A DNA stretch of 64,000 bases from Leifsonia soli (GCF_013408745.1 NZ_JACCBJ010000001.1:1426001-1490000), one strand, 5' to 3'; counted from the first letter of the stretch, positions 17,668 to 26,073 are shown. Notes: a model not told the origin generated them from the letters alone. Program-made: numbers and translations.

Positions 17668-18477
17668 GTGCACGTACTCAGCGTTAGCTCCCTCAAGGGC
17701 GGTGTCGGAAAGACGACGGTGACGCTCGGTCTGGCGTCGGCGGCGTTCGCGAAGGGCCTCAGGACGCTGGTCGTGGACCTCGACCCGCAGTCGGATGTCT
17801 CGACCGGCATGGACATCCAGGTCGCCGGTCACCTCAACGTCGCCGACGTGCTCGCCTCCCCCAAGGAGAAGATCGTGCGCGCGGCGATCGCCCCGTCCGG
17901 CTGGACGAAGGGCCGCTCCGGCACGATCGACGTCATGATCGGCAGCCCGTCCGCGATCAACTTCGACGGCCCGCACCCGAGCATCCGCGACATCTGGAAG
18001 CTCGAGGAGGCGCTGGCCAACGTCGAGCACGACTACGAGCTCGTCCTCATCGACTGCGCGCCGTCGCTCAACGCCCTGACCAGGACGGCGTGGGCGGCGA
18101 GCGACCGCGTCGCCGTCGTGACCGAGCCCGGTCTCTTCTCCGTCGCCGCCGCCGACCGCGCGCTGCGCGCGATCGAGGAGATCCGCCGGGGACTCTCCCC
18201 GCGCCTCCAGCCGCTCGGCATCATCGTCAACCGCGCGCGCGTGCAGTCCCTGGAGCACCAGTTCCGCATCAAGGAGCTGCGCGACATGTTCGGGCCGCTC
18301 GTGCTGTCGCCCCAGCTGCCGGAGCGTACGTCGCTGCAGCAGGCGCAGGGCGCGGCGAAGCCGCTGCACGTGTGGCCGGGCGAGAGCGCCCAGGAGATGG
18401 CGCACAACTTCGACCTTCTGCTGGAGCGCGTGCTGCGCACCGCCCGCATCGGCGAGTACGCGAACGCCCCCTCCTGA
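17668..18477 (+). CDS. parA: ParA-family ATPase, solitary
   Basis: A 269-residue ATPase with the deviant Walker A motif [11 protein letters not shown] near the N-terminus, DLDPQSDVSTG (switch I) and LVLIDCAPSLN (Walker B). It belongs to the ParA group that in other actinobacteria lies next to scpA and scpB; neither follows here. No parB is present, so it is not obviously a chromosome-partition operon. GTG 17668 is chosen from the usual N-terminus of relatives (HVLSVSSLKGG); GTG 17659, closer to an AAGG, is an equally possible start. Confidence 0.88.
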   Translation: MHVLSVSSLKGGVGKTTVTLGLASAAFAKGLRTLVVDLDPQSDVSTGMDIQVAGHLNVADVLASPKEKIVRAAIAPSGWTKGRSGTIDVMIGSPSAINFDGPHPSIRDIWKLEEALANVEHDYELVLIDCAPSLNALTRTAWAASDRVAVVTEPGLFSVAAADRALRAIEEIRRGLSPRLQPLGIIVNRARVQSLEHQFRIKELRDMFGPLVLSPQLPERTSLQQAQGAAKPLHVWPGESAQEMAHNFDLLLERVLRTARIGEYANAPS

Positions 18478-18489
18478 CCCGGGCTCGCG

Positions 18490-18563
18490 CCCTCCGTCGA
18501 GTCCGCACAAATTGCACGCTTCCGGGGTCCGGAGCGTGCAATCTTTGCGTACTCGACGGAGGG
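18490..18563. terminator. two-tier palindrome between convergent parA and merR
   Basis: An outer 13-base stem CCCTCCGTCGAGT (18490-18502) pairs with ACTCGACGGAGGG (18551-18563); an inner 10-base stem ATTGCACGCT (18511-18520) pairs with AGCGTGCAAT (18533-18542). The 8-base segments between them pair only in part. It sits at a convergent junction and could terminate both transcripts, but is longer than a simple terminator. Confidence 0.7.
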
Positions 18564-18588
18564 GCGGAGGGCGGGGCGCGGGGCGGGG

Positions 18589-19140
18589 CTAGGAGGCGCG
18601 GGTGCGCGCGGCGCGACGAGCGGCGAGCTCGTCCATGGCGTCCGTCTGCGTGTCCAGCTCGACGAGGCTCGACTCGACCTCGCGCAGCACCTTGCCGACG
18701 GCGATGCCGAAGACGCCCTGGCCGCGGCTGACCAGGTCGATGACCTCATCGTTGGACGTGCACAGGTACACGCTCGCGCCGTCGCTCATCAGCGTGGTCT
18801 GGGCGAGATCGTTCACGCCCGACTCGCGCAGCTGGTTGACCGCGGTGCGGATCTGCTGCAGCGAGATGCCGGTGTCGAGCAGGCGCTTCACGAGCTTCAG
18901 CACGAGGATGTCGCGGAAGCCGTAGAGGCGCTGCGACCCCGACCCGGCGGCGCCGCGGACGGTCGGCTCGACCAGTCCGGTGCGCGCCCAATAGTCGAGC
19001 TGGCGGTACGAGATGCCGGCCGCGCGGGCGGCGACCGCACCGCGGTAGCCGTTCACATCGTCCATCTCGGGAAGGCCGTCGGTGAAGAGGAGTCCGAGGT
19101 CGTACCGGGCGACGCCGTCTTCACGACTCAGTTCGCTCAT
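18589..19140 (-). CDS. MerR-family regulator (Rv1830-like)
   Basis: A 183-residue winged-helix regulator. The DNA-binding region is GISYRQLDYWARTGLVEPT followed by QRLYGFRDILVLKLVKRLLD, the usual MerR arrangement, and a C-terminal segment follows that lacks effector-binding Cys residues. Together with the second MerR gene and the FHA gene upstream it reproduces the GarA-MerR-MerR neighbourhood of mycobacteria (Rv1827-Rv1830). The bifunctional nuclease gene found between the two MerR genes there is absent; 132 bases separate them here. Confidence 0.9.
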   Translation of the reverse strand: MSELSREDGVARYDLGLLFTDGLPEMDDVNGYRGAVAARAAGISYRQLDYWARTGLVEPTVRGAAGSGSQRLYGFRDILVLKLVKRLLDTGISLQQIRTAVNQLRESGVNDLAQTTLMSDGASVYLCTSNDEVIDLVSRGQGVFGIAVGKVLREVESSLVELDTQTDAMDELAARRAARTRAS

Positions 19141-19272
19141 GTTGTTCGCCTCTCACCCCGGGTTGTGGATCGCGCGTCGCATCCGCGTCGCTTCATCCAC
19201 GGTACCCATGCGGCGGTCGCCGGGCAACGACATCCGCCCTTTCGGTTTCGGCGTGTCGAGGCGCCGGGGCCG

Positions 19273-19965
19273 TCACGGCCGCAGCCGGGCGATGGACGAG
19301 CGGATGATGCTGCCGCGCACGACGTCGAGCTGCGCCGCGATCTCGCGGGCGAGTTCGGCCGTCCTGGCCTTGCTGCTCACGTCGTTGCGGCGCGCGATCG
19401 GGACGAGCGCGGTCTCGATGAGCCCGATCTCGCGCTCCGCCGCCGCGCGGAATCCGCGGAGGTGCCGCGGCTCGATTCCGCTGCGGCGCAGCTCGGCGAG
19501 GGCCCGCAGCACGGTCAGCGCCTCGTCGCCGTAGGCATCGGATGCGGGCAGCAGCGAGGCGCTCACCGCATCCTGCAGCAGTTCGGCGTCGGCGCCCGCC
19601 TCACGCAGCAGCTCGTCGCGGCGGTAGCGGCGCGTGCCCGCGAGGATGGACCCCGTCGGTGCGGTGCCCGGGAACGCCGGGTCCAGCCCGGCATCGAGGT
19701 CGGCGAAGTACTTCTTGATGACCTTCAGCGGCAGGTAGTGGTCGCGCTGCATCGCGAGCACGGCGCGCAGCCGCTCGACATCGGTCGACGAGAACTTGCG
19801 ATAGCCCGAGGGCGTCCGGGCCGGCGACACCAGACCGCGCTCCTCGAGGAAGCGCAGCTTCGACGACGACAGGTCCGGGAACTCGGGGGTGAGCCGTGCG
19901 AGGACCTGGCCGATGCTGAGCAGGGCCGGAGCGCCGTCGGCGGCCCTGGTGGCCGGCCGGGCCAC
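19273..19965 (-). CDS. MerR-family regulator (Rv1828-like)
   Basis: A 230-residue MerR-type protein. LLSIGQVLARLTPEFPDL and SSSKLRFLEERGLVSPART form the helix-turn-helix, with SGYRKFSSTDVERLRAVL as the wing. The C-terminal 130 residues are long for MerR and have no metal-binding Cys pattern, matching Rv1828-like regulators. GTG 19965 overlaps the TAG of the FHA gene by one base, so the two are coupled. Target genes are unknown. Confidence 0.9.
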   Translation of the reverse strand: MARPATRAADGAPALLSIGQVLARLTPEFPDLSSSKLRFLEERGLVSPARTPSGYRKFSSTDVERLRAVLAMQRDHYLPLKVIKKYFADLDAGLDPAFPGTAPTGSILAGTRRYRRDELLREAGADAELLQDAVSASLLPASDAYGDEALTVLRALAELRRSGIEPRHLRGFRAAAEREIGLIETALVPIARRNDVSSKARTAELAREIAAQLDVVRGSIIRSSIARLRP

Positions 19966-20471
19966 TAGCCGTTCGCCGCTGCGGCGAGGTCGTGACGCGA
20001 GGCGTAGAACGTGAGGCGGAACTTGCCGATCTGCACCTCGGCCGAGTCGGCGAGGAGCGCGCTCTCGATCCGGACGCCGTCGTAGTACGTCCCGTTGAGG
20101 GAGCCGAGATCGCGCACCTCGAAGGAGGTGCCGCGGCGGGTGAACTCCGCGTGGCGGCGCGAGACCGTCACGTCGTCGAGGAAGATGTCCGCGTTGGGAT
20201 GGCGGCCGGCCGTCGTGACGTCGGCATCGAGGAGGAAGCGGGCGCCCGAGTTCGGCCCCCGTCGCACGATCAGCAGGGCGGAGCCGGACGGCAGGGCGGC
20301 GATGGCCTCCTGCTCCTCCGGCGACACCTCGCCCGAGGGGTACATCTTCGAGATGAACTCCTCGCCGAAACGCGCGGTCGTGTCCTCGTTGCCCGCCGCG
20401 TCCCGCAGGGGGCCCTTGGCGGCGTCATCGGCTCCGTCGGCCGGACCGTTCGGGTGAATGTCTTCAGGCAC
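19965..20471 (-). CDS. garA: FHA-domain signalling protein (GarA/OdhI-like)
   Basis: A 168-residue cytoplasmic protein. The N-terminal tail carries EDTTARF (Thr31-Thr32), matching the ETT phosphorylation site of GarA/OdhI except that Asp replaces Glu. The FHA domain follows with GRHPNADIFLDDVTVSRRHA and GSLNGTYYDG, the phosphothreonine-binding loops. Known homologues inhibit 2-oxoglutarate dehydrogenase when unphosphorylated and are switched by PknB/PknG. GTG 20471 is preceded by GGAGG; it overlaps the pgsA stop by 8 bases. The role is inferred from family and context. Confidence 0.88.
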   Translation of the reverse strand: MPEDIHPNGPADGADDAAKGPLRDAAGNEDTTARFGEEFISKMYPSGEVSPEEQEAIAALPSGSALLIVRRGPNSGARFLLDADVTTAGRHPNADIFLDDVTVSRRHAEFTRRGTSFEVRDLGSLNGTYYDGVRIESALLADSAEVQIGKFRLTFYASRHDLAAAANG

Positions 20472-21078
20472 CGTCAACCTCCTTGCCGTCCAGCGTATCC
20501 GATCGCGGGCCCGTGTCATCGGCCGGAAGGCGGATTACCCGTGCCGTCTCCCGGATGTACAGGATGCCGGCCCACCAGTAGAGGAACGCGCCCCACAGTG
20601 CGAACGCCCAGCCCAGCGGAAGGGAGAAGGGTTCGAGGGGCGCGAACGCCTCCCCCAGCATGAGCAGAGGGAGCGCCCAGAACAGGCAGAAGGTGGCCAC
20701 TTTTCCCAGATGGTGGACGGGAAGCGGGCCGAAGCCGTTGTTCGCGAGGATCACGCCGAGGACGGCGAGCATCACATCCCGGGCCACGATGACCACGAAG
20801 AGCCACCACGGGATGACCTCGCGCCAGCACAGCCCGATGAGCGCCGCGAAGATGTAGAGCCGGTCGGCGGCGGGGTCGAGCAGCTGCCCGAGTCGCGACA
20901 CCTGGTGCAGGCGGCGGGCGAGGAAGCCGTCGAGGAAGTCGGTCACGCTGGAGAACACCAGCACGAGCAGGGCGAAGCCGTCCTCCCCGACGATGACCAG
21001 CCACAGGAACACCGGGACCAGCGCGAGCCGGAGGAAGCTGAGCATGTTGGGGATCGTCCACACCCGCGAACTCACCAC
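20464..21078 (-). CDS. CDP-alcohol phosphatidyltransferase (PgsA-like)
   Basis: An integral membrane enzyme of about 204 residues joining CDP-diacylglycerol to a polar alcohol. The catalytic motif DG-x2-AR-x8-G-x3-D-x3-D is present as DFLDGFLARRLHQVSRLGQL followed by LDPAADR. Several hydrophobic helices follow. The substrate may be glycerol 3-phosphate, as in PgsA, but inositol phosphate or other alcohols cannot be excluded. GTG 21078 is chosen because VWTIPNMLSFLRL is the usual N-terminus; GTG 21096 is a possible alternative. Linked to the garA gene by an overlap, as in mycobacteria. Confidence 0.88.
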   Translation of the reverse strand: MVSSRVWTIPNMLSFLRLALVPVFLWLVIVGEDGFALLVLVFSSVTDFLDGFLARRLHQVSRLGQLLDPAADRLYIFAALIGLCWREVIPWWLFVVIVARDVMLAVLGVILANNGFGPLPVHHLGKVATFCLFWALPLLMLGEAFAPLEPFSLPLGWAFALWGAFLYWWAGILYIRETARVIRLPADDTGPRSDTLDGKEVDGA

Positions 21079-21106
21079 GGCGCTCTCACCCTGCACCCTC
21101 CCGAGT

Positions 21107-21937
21107 CTAGTGAGGACGCGGCGTCCAGTCGGCAAGGCGGTCACGCAGGCCCATGGCGTCATAGGGGGCGCGCACCTTCACGTCGTTGTCGAAGTACGCG
21201 TACACATCCATCCCACCGCGGAGGACGCCGCCCAGTTCGGCAGCCCAGCGGTCGAGCGACTCGTCGGTGTATCCGCTGGTGTACAGCTCCTCGTCGCCGT
21301 GGAGCCGGACGTAGCAGAAGTCGGCGGTGGTCTCGCGGATGACCGGATAGCGCCCCGCGGCGTCCGCCAGCACGATCGCGACGCCGTGCGCGCGGGCGAG
21401 GGCGGTGAACTCCGGCACGTCGAAGGACGCGTGCCGCACCTCCACCGCGTGCCGAAGCGGCCGCTCCTCCCCCGGTATCAGGTGCGTGCGGTCCTCCTCC
21501 AACGTCGTCTCGCGCGCGAGTTCCGCCGCCTCGGCGGTCGTGCGGGGCAGCATCCCGAGGAAGGCGTCGACCTCGGCGGGGTCGAACGCCAGGGTGGGCG
21601 GCAGCTGCCACAGCAGCGGCCCAAGCTTCTGACCGAGGGCGAGCACCCCGGAGGCGAAGAAGTTCGCGAGGGCGCCCCTGGCGTTCTTCAGGCGCAGGAT
21701 GTGGGTGATGTAGCGGCCGCCCTTGACCGAGAACACGAAGGAGTCCGGGGTGCGCTCCGCCCACATCCGGTAGCTCGTCGGGCGTTGCAGGGAGTAGAAG
21801 CTCCCGTTGATCTCGATGGAGTCGAGGCGTTCCGCCGCGTACTCCAGCTCGAGGCGGTGCGGCAGCTTCGGCGGGTAGAACACGCCTCGCCACGGCGCGT
21901 AGGTCCAGCCCGAGATCCCGACGCGGGCGAACGCCAT
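21107..21937 (-). CDS. DUF72-domain protein (YecE-like)
   Basis: A 276-residue protein of the DUF72 family, a TIM-barrel-like fold of unknown function. Characteristic segments are VGISGWTYAPWRGVFYP at the N-terminus, SIEINGSFYSLQRP, FSVKGGRYITH, LLWQLPPTL and CYVRLHGDEELY. The start ATG overlaps the stop of the S4 gene, which suggests cotranscription. The family has been linked loosely to DNA or tRNA metabolism in other bacteria, but no activity is established. Confidence 0.9.
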   Translation of the reverse strand: MAFARVGISGWTYAPWRGVFYPPKLPHRLELEYAAERLDSIEINGSFYSLQRPTSYRMWAERTPDSFVFSVKGGRYITHILRLKNARGALANFFASGVLALGQKLGPLLWQLPPTLAFDPAEVDAFLGMLPRTTAEAAELARETTLEEDRTHLIPGEERPLRHAVEVRHASFDVPEFTALARAHGVAIVLADAAGRYPVIRETTADFCYVRLHGDEELYTSGYTDESLDRWAAELGGVLRGGMDVYAYFDNDVKVRAPYDAMGLRDRLADWTPRPH

Positions 21938-22341
21938 CAGCGGCCCCTGAGCTGCTCGAGGAGCCGCCGTTCCCGCTTGGTCGGGCGCCCGGCGCCGCGC
22001 TCACGCAGCACGGCGGCCGGCGCCTCGGTGCGCGGTGGCGGCGGCGGAGTGCGGTCGTCGAAGCAGTCGGCGGCGGCCGCGGCGCTCAGCCGCTTGGTGA
22101 TGAGGCGACGTGCGATGTAGATGCGCTCGACGCCGCCGACGAGGGCGCGGACCTCATCGCCGACCTTCACGGGCTGGGCGGGCTTGGCCCGCTCGCCGTT
22201 CACCTTGAGGTGACCGGCTTTGCAGGCATCGGACGCCGCCGAGCGCGTCTTGAACAGCCGGACCGCCCAGGCCCAGGAGTCGACGCGGACGCTGGACCGC
22301 GCTGCGGCCTGCGGCGACGCGTGCGGGGCGGAACCGGCCAT
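21937..22341 (-). CDS. S4-domain RNA-binding protein (Hsp15-like)
   Basis: A 134-residue protein. Residues about 17-65 form an S4 RNA-binding domain (VRVDSWAWAVRLFKTRSAAS and CKAGHLKVNGERAKPAQPVK), followed by a basic tail, RPTKRERRLLEQLRG. This is the heat-shock protein 15 family, which in E. coli binds stalled 50S subunits carrying peptidyl-tRNA. ATG 22341 lies one base after the stop of the upstream LRV gene, and the stop overlaps the DUF72 start, so three genes form one operon. Confidence 0.88.
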   Translation of the reverse strand: MAGSAPHASPQAAARSSVRVDSWAWAVRLFKTRSAASDACKAGHLKVNGERAKPAQPVKVGDEVRALVGGVERIYIARRLITKRLSAAAAADCFDDRTPPPPPRTEAPAAVLRERGAGRPTKRERRLLEQLRGR

Positions 22342-22342
22342 G

Positions 22343-22861
22343 TCAGGCCACCGGGACCGGGCGGCTCTCGTCGGCCGGCTGCGCCTCGCCGGCCAGGGCG
22401 ACCGCGTCGGCCGCCGGTCCTTCCTCGGCCAGCGACGCCTTCCACTTCACGAGGCTGCGCACGGTGCGGCTGCGGTCGGACGCGAGCTTCTCCATCACGT
22501 CCGCTGGAACGAAGTAGTTGACGGCCACCCAGCCGCGCACCGTCTCGGAGCGGTCGTCGGCGAGCTCGCGCAGGATGTCGCACGGCGTCGCCTCGTTCTT
22601 GGCGACGCAGCCGCGGACGCCGGCGTCGGGATCCTTCGCGAGCGTCGCGAACAGGTCCTCCGGTGTGTTGTAGCTGCTGGCGACGGCCTCCCGGATCTTC
22701 GGATTCGGGTCGGAGGCGAGCAGCCGCAGGCGGCGCAGCTTGCTCTCGGTCACCTCGGGGGCCGGGTGGAGCGCTGCGGCCTCTTCGGCGGTGAGCATGG
22801 CCGGCCGGTGGTTCTGCATGGCGCGGCGCTGGGCGGGGGTGTTGAACCGGATGCAGGACAT
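22343..22861 (-). CDS. leucine-rich-repeat-variant (LRV/HEAT-like) repeat protein
   Basis: A 172-residue helical repeat protein. At least three consecutive units of about 24 residues are visible: LASDPNPKIREAVASSYNTP, LAKDPDAGVRGCVAKNEATP and LADDRSETVRGWVAVNYFVP, then a partial LASDRSRTVRSLV. The pattern L-A-x-D-x4-VR-x2-VA-x-N is that of LRV repeats, which serve as protein- or nucleic-acid-binding scaffolds. It is the first gene of the LRV-S4-DUF72 run. No catalytic domain is seen. Confidence 0.78.
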   Translation of the reverse strand: MSCIRFNTPAQRRAMQNHRPAMLTAEEAAALHPAPEVTESKLRRLRLLASDPNPKIREAVASSYNTPEDLFATLAKDPDAGVRGCVAKNEATPCDILRELADDRSETVRGWVAVNYFVPADVMEKLASDRSRTVRSLVKWKASLAEEGPAADAVALAGEAQPADESRPVPVA

Positions 22862-22903
22862 GCTTCCACCGTAGCCCGGGTTCTCAGCCGCGGGCGGGGT
22901 CCG

Positions 22904-23746
22904 TCACCGCGATTCGGGCGACACGCGCGGCCTGTCCGCACCGCGCCCGGGGAACCACGGGATGACGGGCGAGGTGCGCGCCTGGTACGCCGCGTACTCC
23001 GGGTACCGCGACAGGCTGATGCTCTCGGTGAACACCGTCGAGCCGATGAACAGCGCGGTCAGCAGCAGCGGGCCGAGGACCGTCCATTGGAGGAGCGATC
23101 CGGCGGCGACGCAGCCGAACAGGAAGAGCACCCACCACTGCGCCTGCTCGAAGAAGAAGTTGGGGTGGCGCGAGAACCGGAACAGCCCCGACTGCAGGAA
23201 GCGCGGCGACGGCTCGCGGCCGGCCGCCACCTCCAGCTTCTTCCAGCGGTGGAAGTTCCACTGCTGCTGGTCGGCGATGGTCTCGCCGGTCAGGAGGAAG
23301 AGGAAGACGGCGGCGAGGATGACGTCCAGCGCGTTCAACGGTGTCCGGTGCTGGTAGGCGGTCCACGCCGGGAGCGCGATGAGCAGCAGCAGGATGTTCT
23401 GGTAGACGACGATGAAGAGGAGGTTGAACAGCTGGAACGCGCTCGGGCTCATCCTCCCGCGCAGCACTACCCAGCGGTAGTCCTCTCCGCCCGGGGCGTA
23501 TCCGCCCTTCCGCGCGAAGTTGAAGGTGAGCCGGGCTCCCCACAGGGTGACGAGGACCGCCATGAGGTCGAGGCGGGCGTCCGCAAGACCGGCCGCTCCT
23601 GCGAACACCCACACGTACACCACGGGCACGATCGACCAGATGCGGTCCACCCACGAGTACTCACGGGTGATCAGGGACAGCACCCAGGTCGCAGCGCAGG
23701 CGGCGGCCAGGATCCAGAGGGAGACGATGAAGGGGTCCACGTGCAC
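22904..23746 (-). CDS. DUF1295 family membrane protein (steroid-5-alpha-reductase-like)
   Basis: A 280-residue integral membrane protein with about seven hydrophobic helices. FARKGGYAPGGEDYRW, WNFHRWKKLE and SRHPNFFFEQAQWW are the signature of the DUF1295 family, which is related to steroid 5-alpha reductases and isoprenylcysteine methyltransferases. GTG 23746 is preceded by GGGAG; GTG 23740 is an alternative. The upstream extension is not membrane-like and is rejected. An NADPH-dependent lipid-modifying activity is possible but unproven. Confidence 0.85.
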   Translation of the reverse strand: MHVDPFIVSLWILAAACAATWVLSLITREYSWVDRIWSIVPVVYVWVFAGAAGLADARLDLMAVLVTLWGARLTFNFARKGGYAPGGEDYRWVVLRGRMSPSAFQLFNLLFIVVYQNILLLLIALPAWTAYQHRTPLNALDVILAAVFLFLLTGETIADQQQWNFHRWKKLEVAAGREPSPRFLQSGLFRFSRHPNFFFEQAQWWVLFLFGCVAAGSLLQWTVLGPLLLTALFIGSTVFTESISLSRYPEYAAYQARTSPVIPWFPGRGADRPRVSPESR

Positions 23747-23848
23747 AGTGTAGAACTCCCGTGCGGCCGCCGTGACTTGGTCGGGATGCCGCTGAGCGAA
23801 AGCCGTGGAGGGCTCGATCTCCCAGCGGGAGACGCTTACCGTGTCAGC

Positions 23849-24148
23849 GTGTCGATTTCCCGTCCCCACGCGTTCCGCGCCGTGCTCCTCGGCGACGACG
23901 GAGTACCCGCGAACACCCTGACGCTCCCGAGCGACGTGGATGTGCCTCCGAACCGTATCCGGGTGCCGTCCGACTTCGCCGGCGCCTCCGCATTCGATGT
24001 CTACGAGCTGGTCGACGACCGGTCCTGGCCGGACGAGGCGACCTTCCAGCTCGTCTCCACCGTCCCGCGCTCGACGGACGACCTGCCGGAGCACGAGCGC
24101 GATCTGCTGCAGAGCGGCGACCTCGACAGCGACGACGAGCGCGCCTGA
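23849..24148 (+). CDS. conserved small protein of unknown function
   Basis: A 99-residue protein starting at GTG 23849 (VSISRPHAFRAVLLGDDGVP). It is soluble and acidic, and ends in a run of Asp/Glu (LDSDDERA). The codon use is strongly actinobacterial with high third-position GC. No domain is recognised. It is divergent from the DUF1295 gene and convergent with a VOC gene. The lack of a clear Shine-Dalgarno sequence lowers certainty about the start. Confidence 0.6.
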   Translation: MSISRPHAFRAVLLGDDGVPANTLTLPSDVDVPPNRIRVPSDFAGASAFDVYELVDDRSWPDEATFQLVSTVPRSTDDLPEHERDLLQSGDLDSDDERA

Positions 24149-24158
24149 GCGCCGCGCG

Positions 24159-24548
24159 TCAGTTCTGCAGCACCGAGAGCACGTTGCCTGCCGGGTCGCG
24201 GAACCAGGCGATGTCCGGTCCGCGATCGGCCGCCCGTCCCCGCAGCACGCCCTTGTCGTCGGTCGGCAACGACGGATCGTCGTAGATCGCCGTCGCGACT
24301 CCGCGGGAGTTGAGGTCGTCGACCGCGGCGTCGATGTCCGCGACGACGAGGTTCAGGATGGTGAACGTCGCCGGCGTGTGATCGGGCTTCGGATAGATGA
24401 AGACGTGACCGCCGGACGGGAGCTCGAGGTCGAGGTTGTCCATCGGGCCGTCGTGGATGGCGAGCCCGAGGGTCTCGCCGTAGAAGGTTCTGGCGGCGGC
24501 GATGTCGTCGACGCTGAAGCCGCTGAAGATCTCGAGTGGGGTGACCAT
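24159..24548 (-). CDS. VOC/glyoxalase-fold protein
   Basis: A 129-residue protein with two beta-alpha-beta-beta-beta modules of the vicinal oxygen chelate fold: FSVDDIAAARTFYGETLGL opens the first and LVVADIDAAVDDLNSRG the second, with WFRDPAGNVLSVLQ at the end. The family includes glyoxalases, dioxygenases and antibiotic-binding proteins. ATG 24548 is preferred over GTG 24557 because AGGAG is at suitable distance. The substrate is unknown. Confidence 0.82.
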   Translation of the reverse strand: MVTPLEIFSGFSVDDIAAARTFYGETLGLAIHDGPMDNLDLELPSGGHVFIYPKPDHTPATFTILNLVVADIDAAVDDLNSRGVATAIYDDPSLPTDDKGVLRGRAADRGPDIAWFRDPAGNVLSVLQN

Positions 24549-24597
24549 GGCGTCCACTCTCCTCGCGCGGGTCGCGCTGTGTCTAGAGCGTCACCGC

Positions 24598-25545
24598 TCA
24601 GACGAACCGCACGGCCTCCTGCAGCCGGGTCCGCAGCTCGAACGCGCGGTCGACGCTCTCGCGCCCCGCCGCGTCGGCGCCGTCGCGGAGCAGTCGCGGC
24701 AGGAGCGACCGCCGGACGAGGATCGAGCCGCTCAGCCGGCCGCGACGCACGACGTCGAAGGGGACGTCGAGGTCGTCGTCCGGCACGACGATGATGTACC
24801 CGGTGAACCGCACGCCGGCCTGACGCCCGAAGCTCTTGGCCGCGTGGTACAGGTCGTGGAAGGGCTCTTCGTCGGGGCCGACGCCCTCGCCGACCACCTC
24901 GCCCTTCGCCAGCTTCACCGGGGCTCCCCAGTCGGCCGAGCGGATGGCGAACAGTCCGGCGGGGCCGAGCACGATGTGGTCGATCTTGGCGTCGGTGGAG
25001 GGATGGACCGCGACGTCGTTCCAGATCGTGAAGCCGATGCCGAGCCCGGAGACCGCGCGGGCCGTCGCCTCCTCGGCGAGCGCGACCGCGAGCAGCTGGC
25101 GGATCTCGCGCGGAGCGGAGCGCACCAGCGCGGGGTCGTACGGGTCGCGGTCGTCGGTGCCCCGGCCCATCCACTCGCGCATGAGGGAGAGGAAGCGTTC
25201 GCGCGAGCGCCCACCCGGGTGCCCGTAGCTGCGGGCGCGGACGGTCGCGCCGCGCGAGGACGCATGCGCGGTGTGGAAGGTCGCGCTGAAGCCGCCGCCC
25301 GCGGAGTCGCCGGCAACGGCATCCACCGTGATGCTCTCTCCGCGGTCGTATCGCGCCCGGTCCTCCGGGTCTCCGACCAGCTCCCACGCCCGCTGCACCG
25401 CCTGGAACGCGGCCGCTGTGCCTCCGGTGTCGGGATGGGTCTCCCGCAGCAGCCGACGGTACGCGCGACGCAGATCGTCGTGGCTCACATCCGGTCGGAC
25501 GCCGAGGACCTCGTAGGGGCTCGGGGCGGCCGGGGAGTCGCTCAT
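24598..25545 (-). CDS. DnaJ-domain protein fused to a NERD-like domain
   Basis: A 315-residue protein. Residues about 10-68 are a J domain with YEVLGV, the Hsp70-activating HPD motif (ETHPDTGG) and DRARYDRG. A linker rich in Gly and Arg follows. Residues about 155-280 include KIDHIVLGPAGLFAIRSADW and TGYIIVVPDDD, the pattern of the NERD nuclease-related domain. J domains recruit DnaK; NERD domains are thought to have a nuclease-like fold. The combination suggests a chaperone-targeted DNA-associated function, which is inference. The start is ATG 25545 (MSDSPAAPSPYEVLGV). Confidence 0.82.
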   Translation of the reverse strand: MSDSPAAPSPYEVLGVRPDVSHDDLRRAYRRLLRETHPDTGGTAAAFQAVQRAWELVGDPEDRARYDRGESITVDAVAGDSAGGGFSATFHTAHASSRGATVRARSYGHPGGRSRERFLSLMREWMGRGTDDRDPYDPALVRSAPREIRQLLAVALAEEATARAVSGLGIGFTIWNDVAVHPSTDAKIDHIVLGPAGLFAIRSADWGAPVKLAKGEVVGEGVGPDEEPFHDLYHAAKSFGRQAGVRFTGYIIVVPDDDLDVPFDVVRRGRLSGSILVRRSLLPRLLRDGADAAGRESVDRAFELRTRLQEAVRFV

Positions 25546-25692
25546 CGCTGGGGCGTCGCTTTCGGTTCTGGCTGGGCGGGAGATTACGACGATAGCGCGC
25601 GTGGCCGCGAAAACGCCGAAATCCGATTGCGGCCGGAAACTGACCGCATCGGCTTCTAGCCTGGTGACAACAGAACACGAAAGGGTGTCACC

Positions 25693-26073
25693 ATGACCAT
25701 CAGCGACTGGCGTATCGAGCTCATCATCCTCCCGGTGACGGACGTCGACCGGGCCAAGGCCTTCTACGTGGACTCGCTCGGCTGGAACGCCGATCACGAC
25801 CAGCGCGTCTCGCCGGAACTCCGGTTCGTGCAGATCACGCCTCCCGGCTCCGCGTGCTCCATCGCCTTCGGCGAGGGCCTGACCGATATGGCGCCCGGAA
25901 CGATGAAGGGACTCCAGATCGTGGTCCCCGACGCCGACGCGGCCTTGGCCCACCTCACCGAGCACGGCGTCGAGGCGCGCGGCGTCGCGGACCTCGCCTG
26001 GGGCCGGTTCGTCGACTTCACCGACCCCGACGGCAACGCCTGGACCCTGCAGCAGCTGCCGAAGCGCGACTAG
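25693..26073 (+). CDS. VOC/glyoxalase-fold protein
   Basis: A 126-residue vicinal oxygen chelate protein: LIILPVTDVDRAKAFYVDSL begins the first module and LQIVVPDADAALAHLTEHGV the second, ending FTDPDGNAWTLQQLP. The metal-ligand Glu/His pattern of true glyoxalase I is incomplete, so a catalytic role is doubtful. The start ATG 25693 has AAAGGG upstream. Its TAG overlaps the stop of the convergent crtEb by 3 bases. It is divergent from the DnaJ-NERD gene. Confidence 0.85.
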   Translation: MTISDWRIELIILPVTDVDRAKAFYVDSLGWNADHDQRVSPELRFVQITPPGSACSIAFGEGLTDMAPGTMKGLQIVVPDADAALAHLTEHGVEARGVADLAWGRFVDFTDPDGNAWTLQQLPKRD

